Source of the DNA: Shinella curvata
Lineage (GTDB): Bacteria > Pseudomonadota > Alphaproteobacteria > Rhizobiales > Rhizobiaceae
NCBI RefSeq assembly: GCF_022899935.1
Contig: NZ_JALJCJ010000002.1
Location: forward strand, 434,001-498,000
Reading direction: 5' to 3'
DNA: 64,000 bases
Within the stretch, counting starts at the first letter, position 1. The number at the start of each line of letters is the position of its first letter. Positions 36,440-43,904 of the stretch are shown here, piece after piece. The notes under the pieces were generated by a model that searched no databases, was not told where the DNA came from, and saw nothing but the letters and a program-made list of their open reading frames with translations. Both the position numbers and the translations under genes were made by a program.

Positions 36440-36562
36440 TCCAAAAGGATTTCGGCCGTCAAAAAGATTTTACTTTCATCGGGTTCCTAAAATGCAATCA
36501 TGCCCCTGCATCGTCAAACCGGCGGCGCGGAGACAGCCGCCCGCCAGAATCGGGAGCAATCG

Positions 36563-37006
36563 ATGAAGTTCAGAACTTTGGCAGCCGCGGCCGCGCTTGC
36601 CGTCATCGGCGCAGGCGCCGTCGTGGCGGCGGATGAACCGCAGGTCGTCCGCCAGGAGATGATGAAGAAGGTCGGCGGCGCCATGGGCGCGCTCGCCGGC
36701 ATCGCCAAAGGCGAAAAGCCCTACGACGCCGAGATCGTCAAGGCATCCCTGACCACGATGAGCGAAGTGGCCAAGGCCTTCCCGGAACAGTTCCCGGCCG
36801 GCTCCGAAACGGGTCACGAGACGGAAGCAAGCCCGAAGATCTGGGAGCAGATGGACGACTTCAAGGCGAAGTCCGCCAAGCTAGGCGCGGATGCCGACGC
36901 CGTGCTGGCGAGCCTGCCGGCGGATCAGGCGGCGGTGGGGGCGGCCCTCGGGGCGATCGGCCCCAATTGCGGGGCCTGTCATGAGGTCTACCGCATCAAG
37001 AAGTAA
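36563..37006 (+). CDS. Cytochrome c' (c556-like)
   Basis: The 147-residue protein has a signal peptide (MKFRTLAAAAALAVIGAGAVVAA), a four-helix body beginning EPQVVRQEMMKKVGGAMGALAGI, and a C-terminal heme motif CGACH, the arrangement of the cytochrome c' family. It would be a periplasmic, pentacoordinate or c556-type heme protein. The first axial ligand in c556 is Met (EMM near the mature N-terminus). GGGAGC precedes the ATG. The diheme cytochrome gene follows 144 bases downstream. Confidence 0.93.
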   Translation: MKFRTLAAAAALAVIGAGAVVAADEPQVVRQEMMKKVGGAMGALAGIAKGEKPYDAEIVKASLTTMSEVAKAFPEQFPAGSETGHETEASPKIWEQMDDFKAKSAKLGADADAVLASLPADQAAVGAALGAIGPNCGACHEVYRIKK

Positions 37007-37150
37007 GCGGTAGGCCGGACAATCCCTCACAAGACATGCACTGTCCCGGCGCCGGCCGCCGGGGCGGTGCGTCTACGGCTTTGCGCGGCGGGGCGCTGAT
37101 CCCCCGGGGCGAAGCCTCGAAGCAACGGGTTCTGGCGAGAGGACACGCCC

Positions 37151-38059
37151 ATGGCGCTCAAAAAACTCCTTGGCGGCATCGTTCTGCTCGGCGCGGTCGG
37201 CGCCGGAGCGTTCCTGTTCATCACCCGGCCGGAGCGTCTGACGGCGGAAACCTGGGCCGCCGCGGGCGATCCCGATCTTGTCAACGGCGAGCGCATCTTT
37301 CATGCCGGGGGATGTGTCAGCTGTCACGCGGCGCCCGGCGCGCCCGACGACCAGAAGCTGGTGCTGGCCGGAGGGCTTTCGCTCAAAAGCCCGTTCGGCA
37401 CGTTCCACGCACCGAACATCTCGCCGGACGAGACGGCCGGCATCGGCGCCTGGACGCTCGCCGAATTCGGCGATGCGATGCGGCGCGGCACGGGCCGCGA
37501 CGGCGAACACCTCTATCCGTCCTTCCCCTACGCTTCCTATGCGCGCATGACGGTGAAGGATGTGAACGACCTTTACGGCTACCTGAAAACGCTGCCAAAG
37601 AGCGCCAATGTTGCGCCCGGACACGACCTGCCGTTCCCCTTCAACATCCGCCTGGCCCTCGGCGGCTGGAAGTTCCTCTATCTCAACGAGGATCCGCGCG
37701 TGACGCTCGCCGATGCCGACGAGACGGTGAAGCGCGGGCAATATCTCGTCGAGGGGCCTGGCCATTGCGGCGAATGTCACACTCCGCGCGACCTGCTCGG
37801 CGGCCTGAAGGTCGATCAGTGGCTTGCTGGCGGGCCGAATCCGGAAGGCGAGGGGCGCATTCCCAACATCACGCCGGCGGAAGGCGGCTTCGGCAGCTGG
37901 AGCGCCGGCGACATCGCCAGCTACCTCGAAACCGGCTTCACTCCGGATTTCGACAGCGTCGGCGGTTCGATGGTGTCGGTCCAGAAGAACATGGCGCAAT
38001 TGCCGAAGGAGGACCGCGAGGCGATCGCGGCCTATCTGAAGGCGGTGCCGGCACATTGA
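37151..38059 (+). CDS. Diheme c-type cytochrome, membrane-anchored
   Basis: The 302-residue protein has an N-terminal hydrophobic segment (LLGGIVLLGAVGAGAFLFI) and two heme c motifs, HAGGCVSCHAAPGA and GPGHCGECHTPRD, each with a later Met ligand region. Two-heme subunits of this kind carry electrons from periplasmic dehydrogenases to the respiratory chain. No dehydrogenase gene is adjacent, although gcd, which passes electrons to quinone, lies a few kb away. It lies just downstream of the cytochrome c' gene and may share its transcript. Confidence 0.9.
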   Translation: MALKKLLGGIVLLGAVGAGAFLFITRPERLTAETWAAAGDPDLVNGERIFHAGGCVSCHAAPGAPDDQKLVLAGGLSLKSPFGTFHAPNISPDETAGIGAWTLAEFGDAMRRGTGRDGEHLYPSFPYASYARMTVKDVNDLYGYLKTLPKSANVAPGHDLPFPFNIRLALGGWKFLYLNEDPRVTLADADETVKRGQYLVEGPGHCGECHTPRDLLGGLKVDQWLAGGPNPEGEGRIPNITPAEGGFGSWSAGDIASYLETGFTPDFDSVGGSMVSVQKNMAQLPKEDREAIAAYLKAVPAH

Positions 38060-38089
38060 GGTGACTGCGGTTCCCCGTCACCCGGCATT

Positions 38090-38117
38090 ATCCACCGCTC
38101 GCAGACGAGCGGTGGAT
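38090..38117. terminator. Convergent terminator-like hairpin after the diheme cytochrome gene
   Basis: ATCCACCGCTCG and CGAGCGGTGGAT form a perfect 12-bp stem with a CAGA loop in the convergent gap. No T tract follows on either strand, so it may act as an RNA stabiliser instead. Confidence 0.6.
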
Positions 38118-38142
38118 GATGCATCGCTGGGCTGCGGCGGTG

Positions 38143-39180
38143 CTAGAGGATGAAATCGCCGGCCGACAGGGCTTTCGTGCCATCCAGAACAATGGCGAAA
38201 TCGGCAGTGCCGTTGCCGTCCGTATCGCCGTAGACGAATGCATTCCCGCCTGACACCTTGTAGATCAGTTCGCCCGCGACCTTCGAAAACGCGACGGCAC
38301 CCTTGAAGGCGAAGGCCTGATCGCCGCCGATTTTGTCGTTCGCATCGATTGCCTTGAGGTCGATCCTGTCCTGGCCGGACTTGAAGTCGGTGATCGTGTC
38401 GCGACCCGCCTTCGCAACCGTCGAATCCGATTTGGATTTGAAGACGAACGTGTCGCGGTTGTTGTTTCCAGACAGGATGTCCGCGCCCGCGCCGCCATAG
38501 AGCGTATCGTCGCCAAAGCCGCCGGAGAGCGTGTCGTTCCCGTTGCCGCCATCCAGCGTGTCGGCGTTGGAATCGCCGAAAAGCTTGTCGTTGCCGTCCT
38601 GGCCGAACAGGGTGTCATTGCCATATCCGCCGCGCAGCGTATCGTTCCCGGCGCCGCCATAGGCTTTGTCGACACCGGAATCGCCGTTGATGGCGTCGTT
38701 GCCGGCTCCGCCCTTCAAGGTGTCGTTCCCCAGGCCACCGAGAATTTTGTCATTGCCGGCATTGCCGTTGATCGTGTCGTTTCCGCGTGCGCCATAAAGG
38801 ACGTCGCCATAGCGCGTGCCGTTGATCGTGTCGTTGGCGCGCAGAAGATAGTTCAGCGCCCCCTTGGCGTCGGCGGCGATATAATAGTCGAACAGCTGGG
38901 CCGCGGTTATGTTCAGGTCGCTGACCGACAGAACCTTCGTCCCCGCAACCGCCAGCTCCGCCGCGGTGATCGTGCCGGACGTCACATCGGTGAGCGAACC
39001 GTTGCTGGTCACATAACCAAAGTTCGTCCCTGTCAGCAGGGTATAGTTCTTCGAGTCGTCGAAGAATTTCGCGCTGGTTTTCGTCAGTTTCGCGTCGTCG
39101 TAGGTCAACAGGTCCGCGATATCCAGCGCGGACAAATCGAACCCTCTGGTCCCGATGTTTTTCAGTGTTATGACGGCCAT
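38143..39180 (-). CDS. RTX calcium-binding repeat protein
   Basis: The 345-residue protein has no N-terminal signal peptide. About residues 125-250 contain tandem nonapeptides of the form GGxGxDxLx, for example GGAGNDTLRGGYGNDTLFG and GGNGNDTLSGGFGDDTLYG, which form calcium-binding beta-rolls. The C-terminal DxIxDFKSGQDRIDLKAIDAND region and final strands match the type I secretion signal end of RTX proteins. It should leave the cell through an ABC-MFP-OMF system not encoded here. The N-terminal 120 residues carry no recognised enzyme domain. GGAGGGG precedes the ATG. Confidence 0.9.
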   Translation of the reverse strand: MAVITLKNIGTRGFDLSALDIADLLTYDDAKLTKTSAKFFDDSKNYTLLTGTNFGYVTSNGSLTDVTSGTITAAELAVAGTKVLSVSDLNITAAQLFDYYIAADAKGALNYLLRANDTINGTRYGDVLYGARGNDTINGNAGNDKILGGLGNDTLKGGAGNDAINGDSGVDKAYGGAGNDTLRGGYGNDTLFGQDGNDKLFGDSNADTLDGGNGNDTLSGGFGDDTLYGGAGADILSGNNNRDTFVFKSKSDSTVAKAGRDTITDFKSGQDRIDLKAIDANDKIGGDQAFAFKGAVAFSKVAGELIYKVSGGNAFVYGDTDGNGTADFAIVLDGTKALSAGDFIL

Positions 39181-39479
39181 GTAAATCCCCTCCAGGACGG
39201 TACAGGCTCCCGAAAATTATCGGCAGCCGACGCGATAGACATTGAGTCCAAGTTCTGCACGAGTATTGCGAAGGGAAGACGACAGTCGCGGCATCGGTGA
39301 ATGCAACTCCCTGTACGCTTCAGGTATGCGGGCAGGCTTCGAGAACCAGACTTGAAGCTTTCAGCTTGCAGGCACTCATGGCAAAGCGTGTGACAGACGG
39401 TCTGTTTTGCCGGTGTTATGGCACGGTGCAACCGACATCCGCCGTATTGTCGAAGGTGGGGATGGGGACTGGCGGGTCG
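39181..39479. other. Intergenic region upstream of the RTX gene
   Basis: This 299-base stretch contains the RTX promoter and the TetR-like palindrome at 39393-39405. Short open frames in it look like chance, and no intact gene or RNA was recognised. Confidence 0.4.
39393..39405. promoter_or_regulatory. TetR-type palindrome ACAGACnGTCTGT
   Basis: ACAGAC and GTCTGT flank one base, matching the form of many TetR/AcrR operators. No TetR gene is in the window, so it may be controlled from elsewhere or be left from a lost regulator gene. Confidence 0.45.
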
Positions 39480-40064
39480 TCAGCCGCCAGCCTTGCGGTG
39501 CTCGTTGCCATACATGTCGAGATAGTCGAACAGTTCCGGCGAGCCGAGCCCGATGGCGTCGAGGATTTCCCGTGCAAAGGAGACCGGCGCGGCGCCCGAC
39601 GCGGTGATGACGCCGCCGCCGCGCACGGCCTGCGGCTGGTCGCGGTACAGGGCGGCACCCCGATAGTCCGGCACGAGGTCGCGCAACTCGCTGGGGTGGT
39701 TGCCGGTATGCGCGCGGGTATCCAGCAGGCCCATGCGTCCGAGCGCCAGCGTGGCGTCGCAGATGCCGGCGACCGGCTTGCCCGCCGCGACGAAGCGTGC
39801 GACCGCAGCCGAGAGATCGGGCACGTCGTCGCTCTGCCAGATGGTGCCGCCGCACAGGACCAGCACGTCGAAATCGGCGGGCTGGGCATCCTCCGCTGCC
39901 CCCGACGACTTGATGGAGACGCCGCCGAGTGACGTTACGTCCCGGCCGCCGGGTGTCAGGGCAGCGGTCCGGGCTGCGCATACATGGCGCGCGCTCGCCA
40001 TCAGCAGGCCGCATTCCCAGTCCGCGTAGCCCTCGGTGAGTACGATCGCCAGTCGCTTCGTCAT
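39480..40064 (-). CDS. DJ-1/PfpI family protein
   Basis: The 194-residue protein has the class I glutamine amidotransferase-like fold: N-terminal MTKRLAIVLTEGYADWECGLL, central DVLVLCGGTIWQ, and the nucleophile-elbow segment PVAGICDATLALG with Cys as the candidate reactive residue. Relatives are stress proteases, glyoxalases or deglycases, and the role is not settled by sequence. It lies directly downstream of the GNAT gene and so behind the predicted attenuator. Confidence 0.85.
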   Translation of the reverse strand: MTKRLAIVLTEGYADWECGLLMASARHVCAARTAALTPGGRDVTSLGGVSIKSSGAAEDAQPADFDVLVLCGGTIWQSDDVPDLSAAVARFVAAGKPVAGICDATLALGRMGLLDTRAHTGNHPSELRDLVPDYRGAALYRDQPQAVRGGGVITASGAAPVSFAREILDAIGLGSPELFDYLDMYGNEHRKAGG

Positions 40065-40087
40065 ATCCTGTCCTCTTTTCGTGCGTT

Positions 40088-40588
40088 TCAGCCCAAGGCC
40101 TGTACGTAGCGCATGCCCGTGACAGGGCCGGCGCGGAAATTCATCTGCTCGTAGAAACGGTGCGCGCCGAAATTGCCGGTGGCGGCGCTGACGGAGAGAT
40201 AGCCGCAGCCGGCGATGCGGGCATGCTCGCGGGCGCGCGAAACGAGGTGGCGGCCGATGCCATGGCCGCGATGATCCTTGCGCACGAAGATCTGGTGCAG
40301 TTCCATGCCGCGCATGCCCTCGGCGGCGCGGTACATCGGCACGAGCAGCGCGTAGCCGATCAGCCGGCCGCCCGCTTCGGCGACAAGCGCGGTGATCCAA
40401 GGATTTGCGCCGAACAGGTCGCGGTCGAGGTCTACGGCGGAGATTTTCGCGGTGTCGCCGTGGCATTCGGCGTGCAGCGCGATCATGTCGAGGATCTGCT
40501 GCAGATCGCCCTGGCGCGCGGCGCGGATGGTCAGCATCGGCGGGCGTTCGAGGGCGGCTGGGTCCAGTTTGATGACGGTATTGGGCAT
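40088..40588 (-). CDS. GNAT-family N-acetyltransferase
   Basis: The 166-residue protein has the GNAT fold with acetyl-CoA loop RKDHRGHGIGRHLV and a C-terminal YLSVSAATGNFGAHRFYEQMNF, typical of small-molecule or aminoglycoside-like acetyltransferases. AAGGAG precedes the ATG at 40588. Upstream lies a short-ORF and terminator leader (40625-40765). A DJ-1/PfpI gene follows 23 bases later, so the two form one operon. The acceptor is unknown, but the leader suggests control by translation status, such as drug or amino-acid stress. Confidence 0.9.
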   Translation of the reverse strand: MPNTVIKLDPAALERPPMLTIRAARQGDLQQILDMIALHAECHGDTAKISAVDLDRDLFGANPWITALVAEAGGRLIGYALLVPMYRAAEGMRGMELHQIFVRKDHRGHGIGRHLVSRAREHARIAGCGYLSVSAATGNFGAHRFYEQMNFRAGPVTGMRYVQALG

Positions 40589-40636
40589 TTCGGGCTCCTT
40601 GGTTTTCGTGCCATCAGGTGCCCTTTAAAACAACAA

Positions 40637-40654
40637 AGCCGCCTGATGGCGGCT
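40637..40654 (-). terminator. Attenuator terminator hairpin upstream of the GNAT gene
   Basis: On the minus strand AGCCGCC, ATCA and GGCGGCT form a 7-bp stem (eight with a G-U), followed by the U-rich stretch TTTGTTGTTTTA. The GNAT start is about 50 bases further on. A copy of its 5' arm can instead pair with GCGGCT at 40672-40677, six bp, giving an antiterminator. Confidence 0.7.
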
Positions 40655-40679
40655 CGTTGACATGATCAAACAGCCGCTC

Positions 40680-40730
40680 CTATCGGAACAGCCAAAAATA
40701 CGTCGCGGCGATGTGCGTGCTCTTGATCAT
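40680..40730 (-). CDS. Predicted leader peptide of the GNAT attenuator
   Basis: A 16-codon ORF, MIKSTHIAATYFWLFR then TAG, precedes the terminator hairpin. The run Tyr-Phe-Trp-Leu-Phe lies near its end, the expected stalling zone. A TTGACA/GAATAT promoter places the transcript start at about the A of its ATG, so it would be leaderless, as is the rhizobial trp leader. GCCGC inside the ORF can pair with GCGGC after its stop. Translation and start site are unproven. Confidence 0.65.
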   Translation of the reverse strand: MIKSTHIAATYFWLFR

Positions 40731-40737
40731 GGTCGCG

Positions 40738-40765
40738 ATATTCTCCGTTTCGCGGCCGTTGTCAA
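40738..40765 (-). promoter_or_regulatory. Promoter of the GNAT leader
   Basis: On the minus strand a perfect TTGACA (40765-40760), a 16-base spacer and GAATAT (40743-40738) are seen. The hexamer ends seven bases before the ATG of the leader ORF, predicting a transcript that begins on that ATG. Confidence 0.6.
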
Positions 40766-40800
40766 TCGGCTTTTTTCACGCGCCCGGAACACGGGGAAAT

Positions 40801-40829
40801 GAAGCGGAGGCTGGTCAGGCCTCCGCTTC
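40801..40829 (-). terminator. Hairpin over the stop codon of the conserved hypothetical gene
   Basis: GAAGCGGAGGC and GCCTCCGCTTC form a perfect 11-bp stem with a seven-base loop that includes the stop codon at 40815-40817. No T tract follows, so it may be a transcript end or an RNA-stabilising structure. Confidence 0.5.
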
Positions 40830-41267
40830 CTCCGTGCCGGCGGTGGCTTGCCCGTCCATGGCGCCGGCGTGTCGGGTTTCGTCGATGCCGAGTTGTTCCT
40901 TGATGGCGCGGCGGATGTCTTCCTCGATCGCCTCGCGCTGCTCGTCCGGCAGGGCGGCGAGGCTCGCCTCGTCGAGACCCATACGGTCGAGGATTTCCTT
41001 CCGCAGGCGCTCGGCGGGCGTCATCTTGGAAAGCTCCATGAATTCGGCGATCAGGCTGTCGCTTTCGGCCTGCGCCTTCTCGACCTTGGCATTGGTGAGC
41101 CACAGCGCATTAGCAAGGCCGGATGGCATCGTGCCTGCCGCACTGACGGTCGGGATATTCTTCCGGGCAGACGATTGTCCATCCGTGCCCGCATAGGCGC
41201 TCTCGTCGCTGGTCGTGCGCTGCCGGGTGGTCGCATAGGCCGAAATGAGGCTGCCGTCGATCTTCAT
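40815..41267 (-). CDS. Conserved hypothetical protein
   Basis: The 150-residue protein has a Ser/Thr-rich N-terminus (MKIDGSLISAYATTRQRTTS), then helical charged segments such as AEFMELSKMTPAERLRKEILDRMG and EEQREAIEEDIRR-like repeats, ending in an acidic Gly/Thr/Glu tail. No signal peptide, membrane segment or catalytic motif is seen. It might be a structural or cytosolic adaptor. No function is recognised. Confidence 0.75.
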   Translation of the reverse strand: MKIDGSLISAYATTRQRTTSDESAYAGTDGQSSARKNIPTVSAAGTMPSGLANALWLTNAKVEKAQAESDSLIAEFMELSKMTPAERLRKEILDRMGLDEASLAALPDEQREAIEEDIRRAIKEQLGIDETRHAGAMDGQATAGTEEAEA

Positions 41268-41362
41268 GGAAAAGGTCTCCCTGAAACGTGTTCGGGGAGA
41301 CCTTTAGCGGGTGCAGCTTTTGCGAGACTTGCTGCGGTGTTTCGCGCGATCGCGTTAAGAGC

Positions 41363-41398
41363 ATTTCCAGCCGAAGCGAACCCGCTTCGGCTGGAAAT
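41363..41398. repeat. 16-bp perfect inverted repeat after gcd
   Basis: ATTTCCAGCCGAAGCG and CGCTTCGGCTGGAAAT are exact arms around AACC, in the gap downstream of gcd. It resembles dispersed intergenic palindromes that begin GCATTTCCAGC in rhizobial genomes. It lacks a clear T run, so it is more likely a repeat element than a classic terminator. Confidence 0.6.
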
Positions 41399-41415
41399 TC
41401 GGTAAAACAAATGCC

Positions 41416-43749
41416 CTAAGGCAGCGTGTAGGCGATGACGTAGTCGCCCGGCTTGGTGCCGACCGAACCATGGCCGCCGGCAACGATCAGCACATATTGC
41501 TTGTCGCCGACCGTATAGGTCATGGGCGTCGCCTGTCCGCCGGCAGGAAGGCGGCCTTCCCAGAGTTGCCGTCCGGTGGTGACGTCATAGGCGCGGATAT
41601 AGTCATCGACCGCAGCACCGAGGAAGGCGACGCCGCCCTTGGTGATGATCGGGCCGCCGATGCCGGGCACGCCGAGCTTGAAGGCAAGCGGCAGCGGCGT
41701 CATGTCCCGGACCGTGCCGTTCTTGTGCTTGTAGGCGATGTGACCCGTTGCAAGGTCCGCACCCGCGACATAGCCCCATGGCGGCGCCTGGCAGGGGATG
41801 CCGAGCGGACCGAGGAACGGTCCCATGAAGACGCCGTAGGGTGCGCCGTCATTGCGGTTGAGGCCCTGTTCGGAGCCCTTCTCGTCCTGCCCCTTCGCCG
41901 GGATCTGATCGCGCGGCACGAGCCGCGAGGTGAAGGCGAGATAGGTCGGCATGCCGAACATGATCTGCCGTTCGGGATCGACCGCAACCGAGCCCCAGTT
42001 GAACGTGCCGAAATTGCCGGGATAGACGATGGTGCCTTCCAGCGAGGGCGGCGTGTAGCGGCCCTCGTATTTCATCGACAGGAAGTCGATGCGGCACTTG
42101 AGCTGGTCGAACATGGTGACGCCCCACATGTTCTTTTCCGTCAGCGGATCGGGCATGAAGGTGAGGCCCGAGACCGGCTGGGTCGGCGCGGTGAAGTCTT
42201 CTGGGATCGCGCCCGTCGGCGCCGGCACTTCCTTGACCTCGATGATCGGCTCGCCGGTGCGCCGGTCGAGCACATAGATGTCGCCCTGCTTGGTCGGGCC
42301 GACGAGGGCGGGGATGGTGGCGCCATCCTTGGTGATGTCGATCAGGACAGGCTGGGCCGGCACGTCCATGTCCCAGAGGTCATGGTGGACCGTCTGGCGC
42401 ACCCAGCGCATGGCGCCGGTCTTGATATCGAGTGCGACGATGGAGGACGAGTATTTTTCGACATGCTCGCTGCGGCCCATGCCGAGCTGGTCCGGCACCT
42501 GGTTGCCGAGGGGCACATAGACGAGGCCAAGCGCATCGTCATAGCTGAATACCGACCAGGAATTCGGCGAGTTGACCGTGTAGACCTGGCCCTCCGGCAG
42601 CGGCGTGGTGGTATCCGGATTGCCGGAATCCCAGTTCCAGATCAGCGCACCGGAATTCACGTCGAAGGCGCGGATGACACCGGACTGCTCCTGCGTCGAA
42701 TAGTTGTCGTTGACCGCGCCGCCGATGATGATCTTGCCATCGGTGATGGCCGGCGGCGATGTCGAATAATAGTAGCCGGCCGGATTGTACGGCATGCCCT
42801 TTTCGAGGTGCAGCACGCCGTTTTCGGCGAAGCTCGTGCAGACATCGCCTGTTTCGGCGTCGAGCGCGATCAGGCGGGCATCCGACGTCGGCAGATAGAC
42901 GCGGGCCGCGCAGGTCGTGCCGGCGGTGGCCGCCGGATCGGCATAGTAGGTGACGCCGCGGCAGGTCTGGTGCTGGCGATCCGGGTTCATGCCGGAATTG
43001 GAATCGTATTTCCACTTCTCCTTGCCGGTGGCGGCGTCGAGCGCGATTGCCCAGTTGTGCGGCGTGCACATGTAGAGCGTGTCACCCACCTTGAGCGGCG
43101 TCACCTGGTAGGTGGTCTCGCCGACGTCGTCGGGTTTCTTCACGTCGCCGGTCTGGTATTGCCAGGCGACAGCCAGTTTCGCGACGTTGTCGGTATTGAT
43201 CTGGTCGAGCGGCGAATAGCGCTGGCCGTACGGGGTGCGGCCATACTGGTGCCATTCGCCTGACGGCACGTTGCCGCCCAGCGCCGGTGTCGCATTCACG
43301 ATATCGGTCGGCAGCGCGCCGGAGAGATCGTGCTGATCCTGCGTCATCGAATAGCCGGCGACGGCAATCGCGACGATCACCGCAACGCCGAGCGGCAGCG
43401 CGGAGGCGGGGTAGGGCGTGCCGGTCGGGCTGGCGAAGCCGAGCGGCCGGCGGATGCCCGGCAGCATCAGCCACAGGCCGAGAAGCACGATGACGCCGCC
43501 GCGCGGGCCGAGCTGCCACCAGTCGAAGCCGACTTCCCAGACCGCCCAGCCGAGCGAACCGAGGACGATGAGGGCATAGAGCCAAAGTGCGGCGCTGGAG
43601 CGGCGGAAGAGCAGGAAGGCCGTGGCGAGAAAGGCAAGGCCTGTGACGAGATAATAGGGACTGCCGCCGAGCGACAGCAGCCATCCGCCCCCGCCCGTCA
43701 GCACCAGACCGATGAGGGCGACGAGCGTGGCAGTGAGAGAAAGCAGCAT
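41416..43749 (-). CDS. gcd: PQQ-dependent membrane-bound glucose dehydrogenase
   Basis: The 777-residue protein has four to five N-terminal transmembrane helices and a periplasmic eight-bladed PQQ propeller, with blade signatures such as RVYLPTSDARLIALDAETGDVC and WDMDVPAQPVLID. It oxidises glucose to gluconolactone on the outer face of the inner membrane and passes electrons to ubiquinone. Length is close to the usual 796 of the E. coli enzyme. The ATG at 43749 follows GGAGA. PQQ biosynthesis genes are not in the window. Confidence 0.95.
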   Translation of the reverse strand: MLLSLTATLVALIGLVLTGGGGWLLSLGGSPYYLVTGLAFLATAFLLFRRSSAALWLYALIVLGSLGWAVWEVGFDWWQLGPRGGVIVLLGLWLMLPGIRRPLGFASPTGTPYPASALPLGVAVIVAIAVAGYSMTQDQHDLSGALPTDIVNATPALGGNVPSGEWHQYGRTPYGQRYSPLDQINTDNVAKLAVAWQYQTGDVKKPDDVGETTYQVTPLKVGDTLYMCTPHNWAIALDAATGKEKWKYDSNSGMNPDRQHQTCRGVTYYADPAATAGTTCAARVYLPTSDARLIALDAETGDVCTSFAENGVLHLEKGMPYNPAGYYYSTSPPAITDGKIIIGGAVNDNYSTQEQSGVIRAFDVNSGALIWNWDSGNPDTTTPLPEGQVYTVNSPNSWSVFSYDDALGLVYVPLGNQVPDQLGMGRSEHVEKYSSSIVALDIKTGAMRWVRQTVHHDLWDMDVPAQPVLIDITKDGATIPALVGPTKQGDIYVLDRRTGEPIIEVKEVPAPTGAIPEDFTAPTQPVSGLTFMPDPLTEKNMWGVTMFDQLKCRIDFLSMKYEGRYTPPSLEGTIVYPGNFGTFNWGSVAVDPERQIMFGMPTYLAFTSRLVPRDQIPAKGQDEKGSEQGLNRNDGAPYGVFMGPFLGPLGIPCQAPPWGYVAGADLATGHIAYKHKNGTVRDMTPLPLAFKLGVPGIGGPIITKGGVAFLGAAVDDYIRAYDVTTGRQLWEGRLPAGGQATPMTYTVGDKQYVLIVAGGHGSVGTKPGDYVIAYTLP

Positions 43750-43904
43750 GATAGTCTCCGTGGCAATGCCGGCGGGGAGGGGCCGACATGACGTCCGGCT
43801 CAAGGGAGGACGCAGGAGAAATTAGGGCAGAACCGTGACGCTTCAATGCGCGCGACCAGGCGATTTTGCATGGCTGCGATGAGCTGACTGCGTCTCAGTG
43901 CAGG

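Noticed and set aside
38290-38800. Repeated units that looked like a possible tandem repeat or CRISPR-like array
   Set aside because: The units are the DNA of RTX nonapeptides; they have no spacers and stay in frame.
41470-43263. Plus-strand open frame of about 597 codons opposite gcd
   Set aside because: Shadow of the PQQ propeller gene; the His/Asp/Arg-rich product resembles no family.
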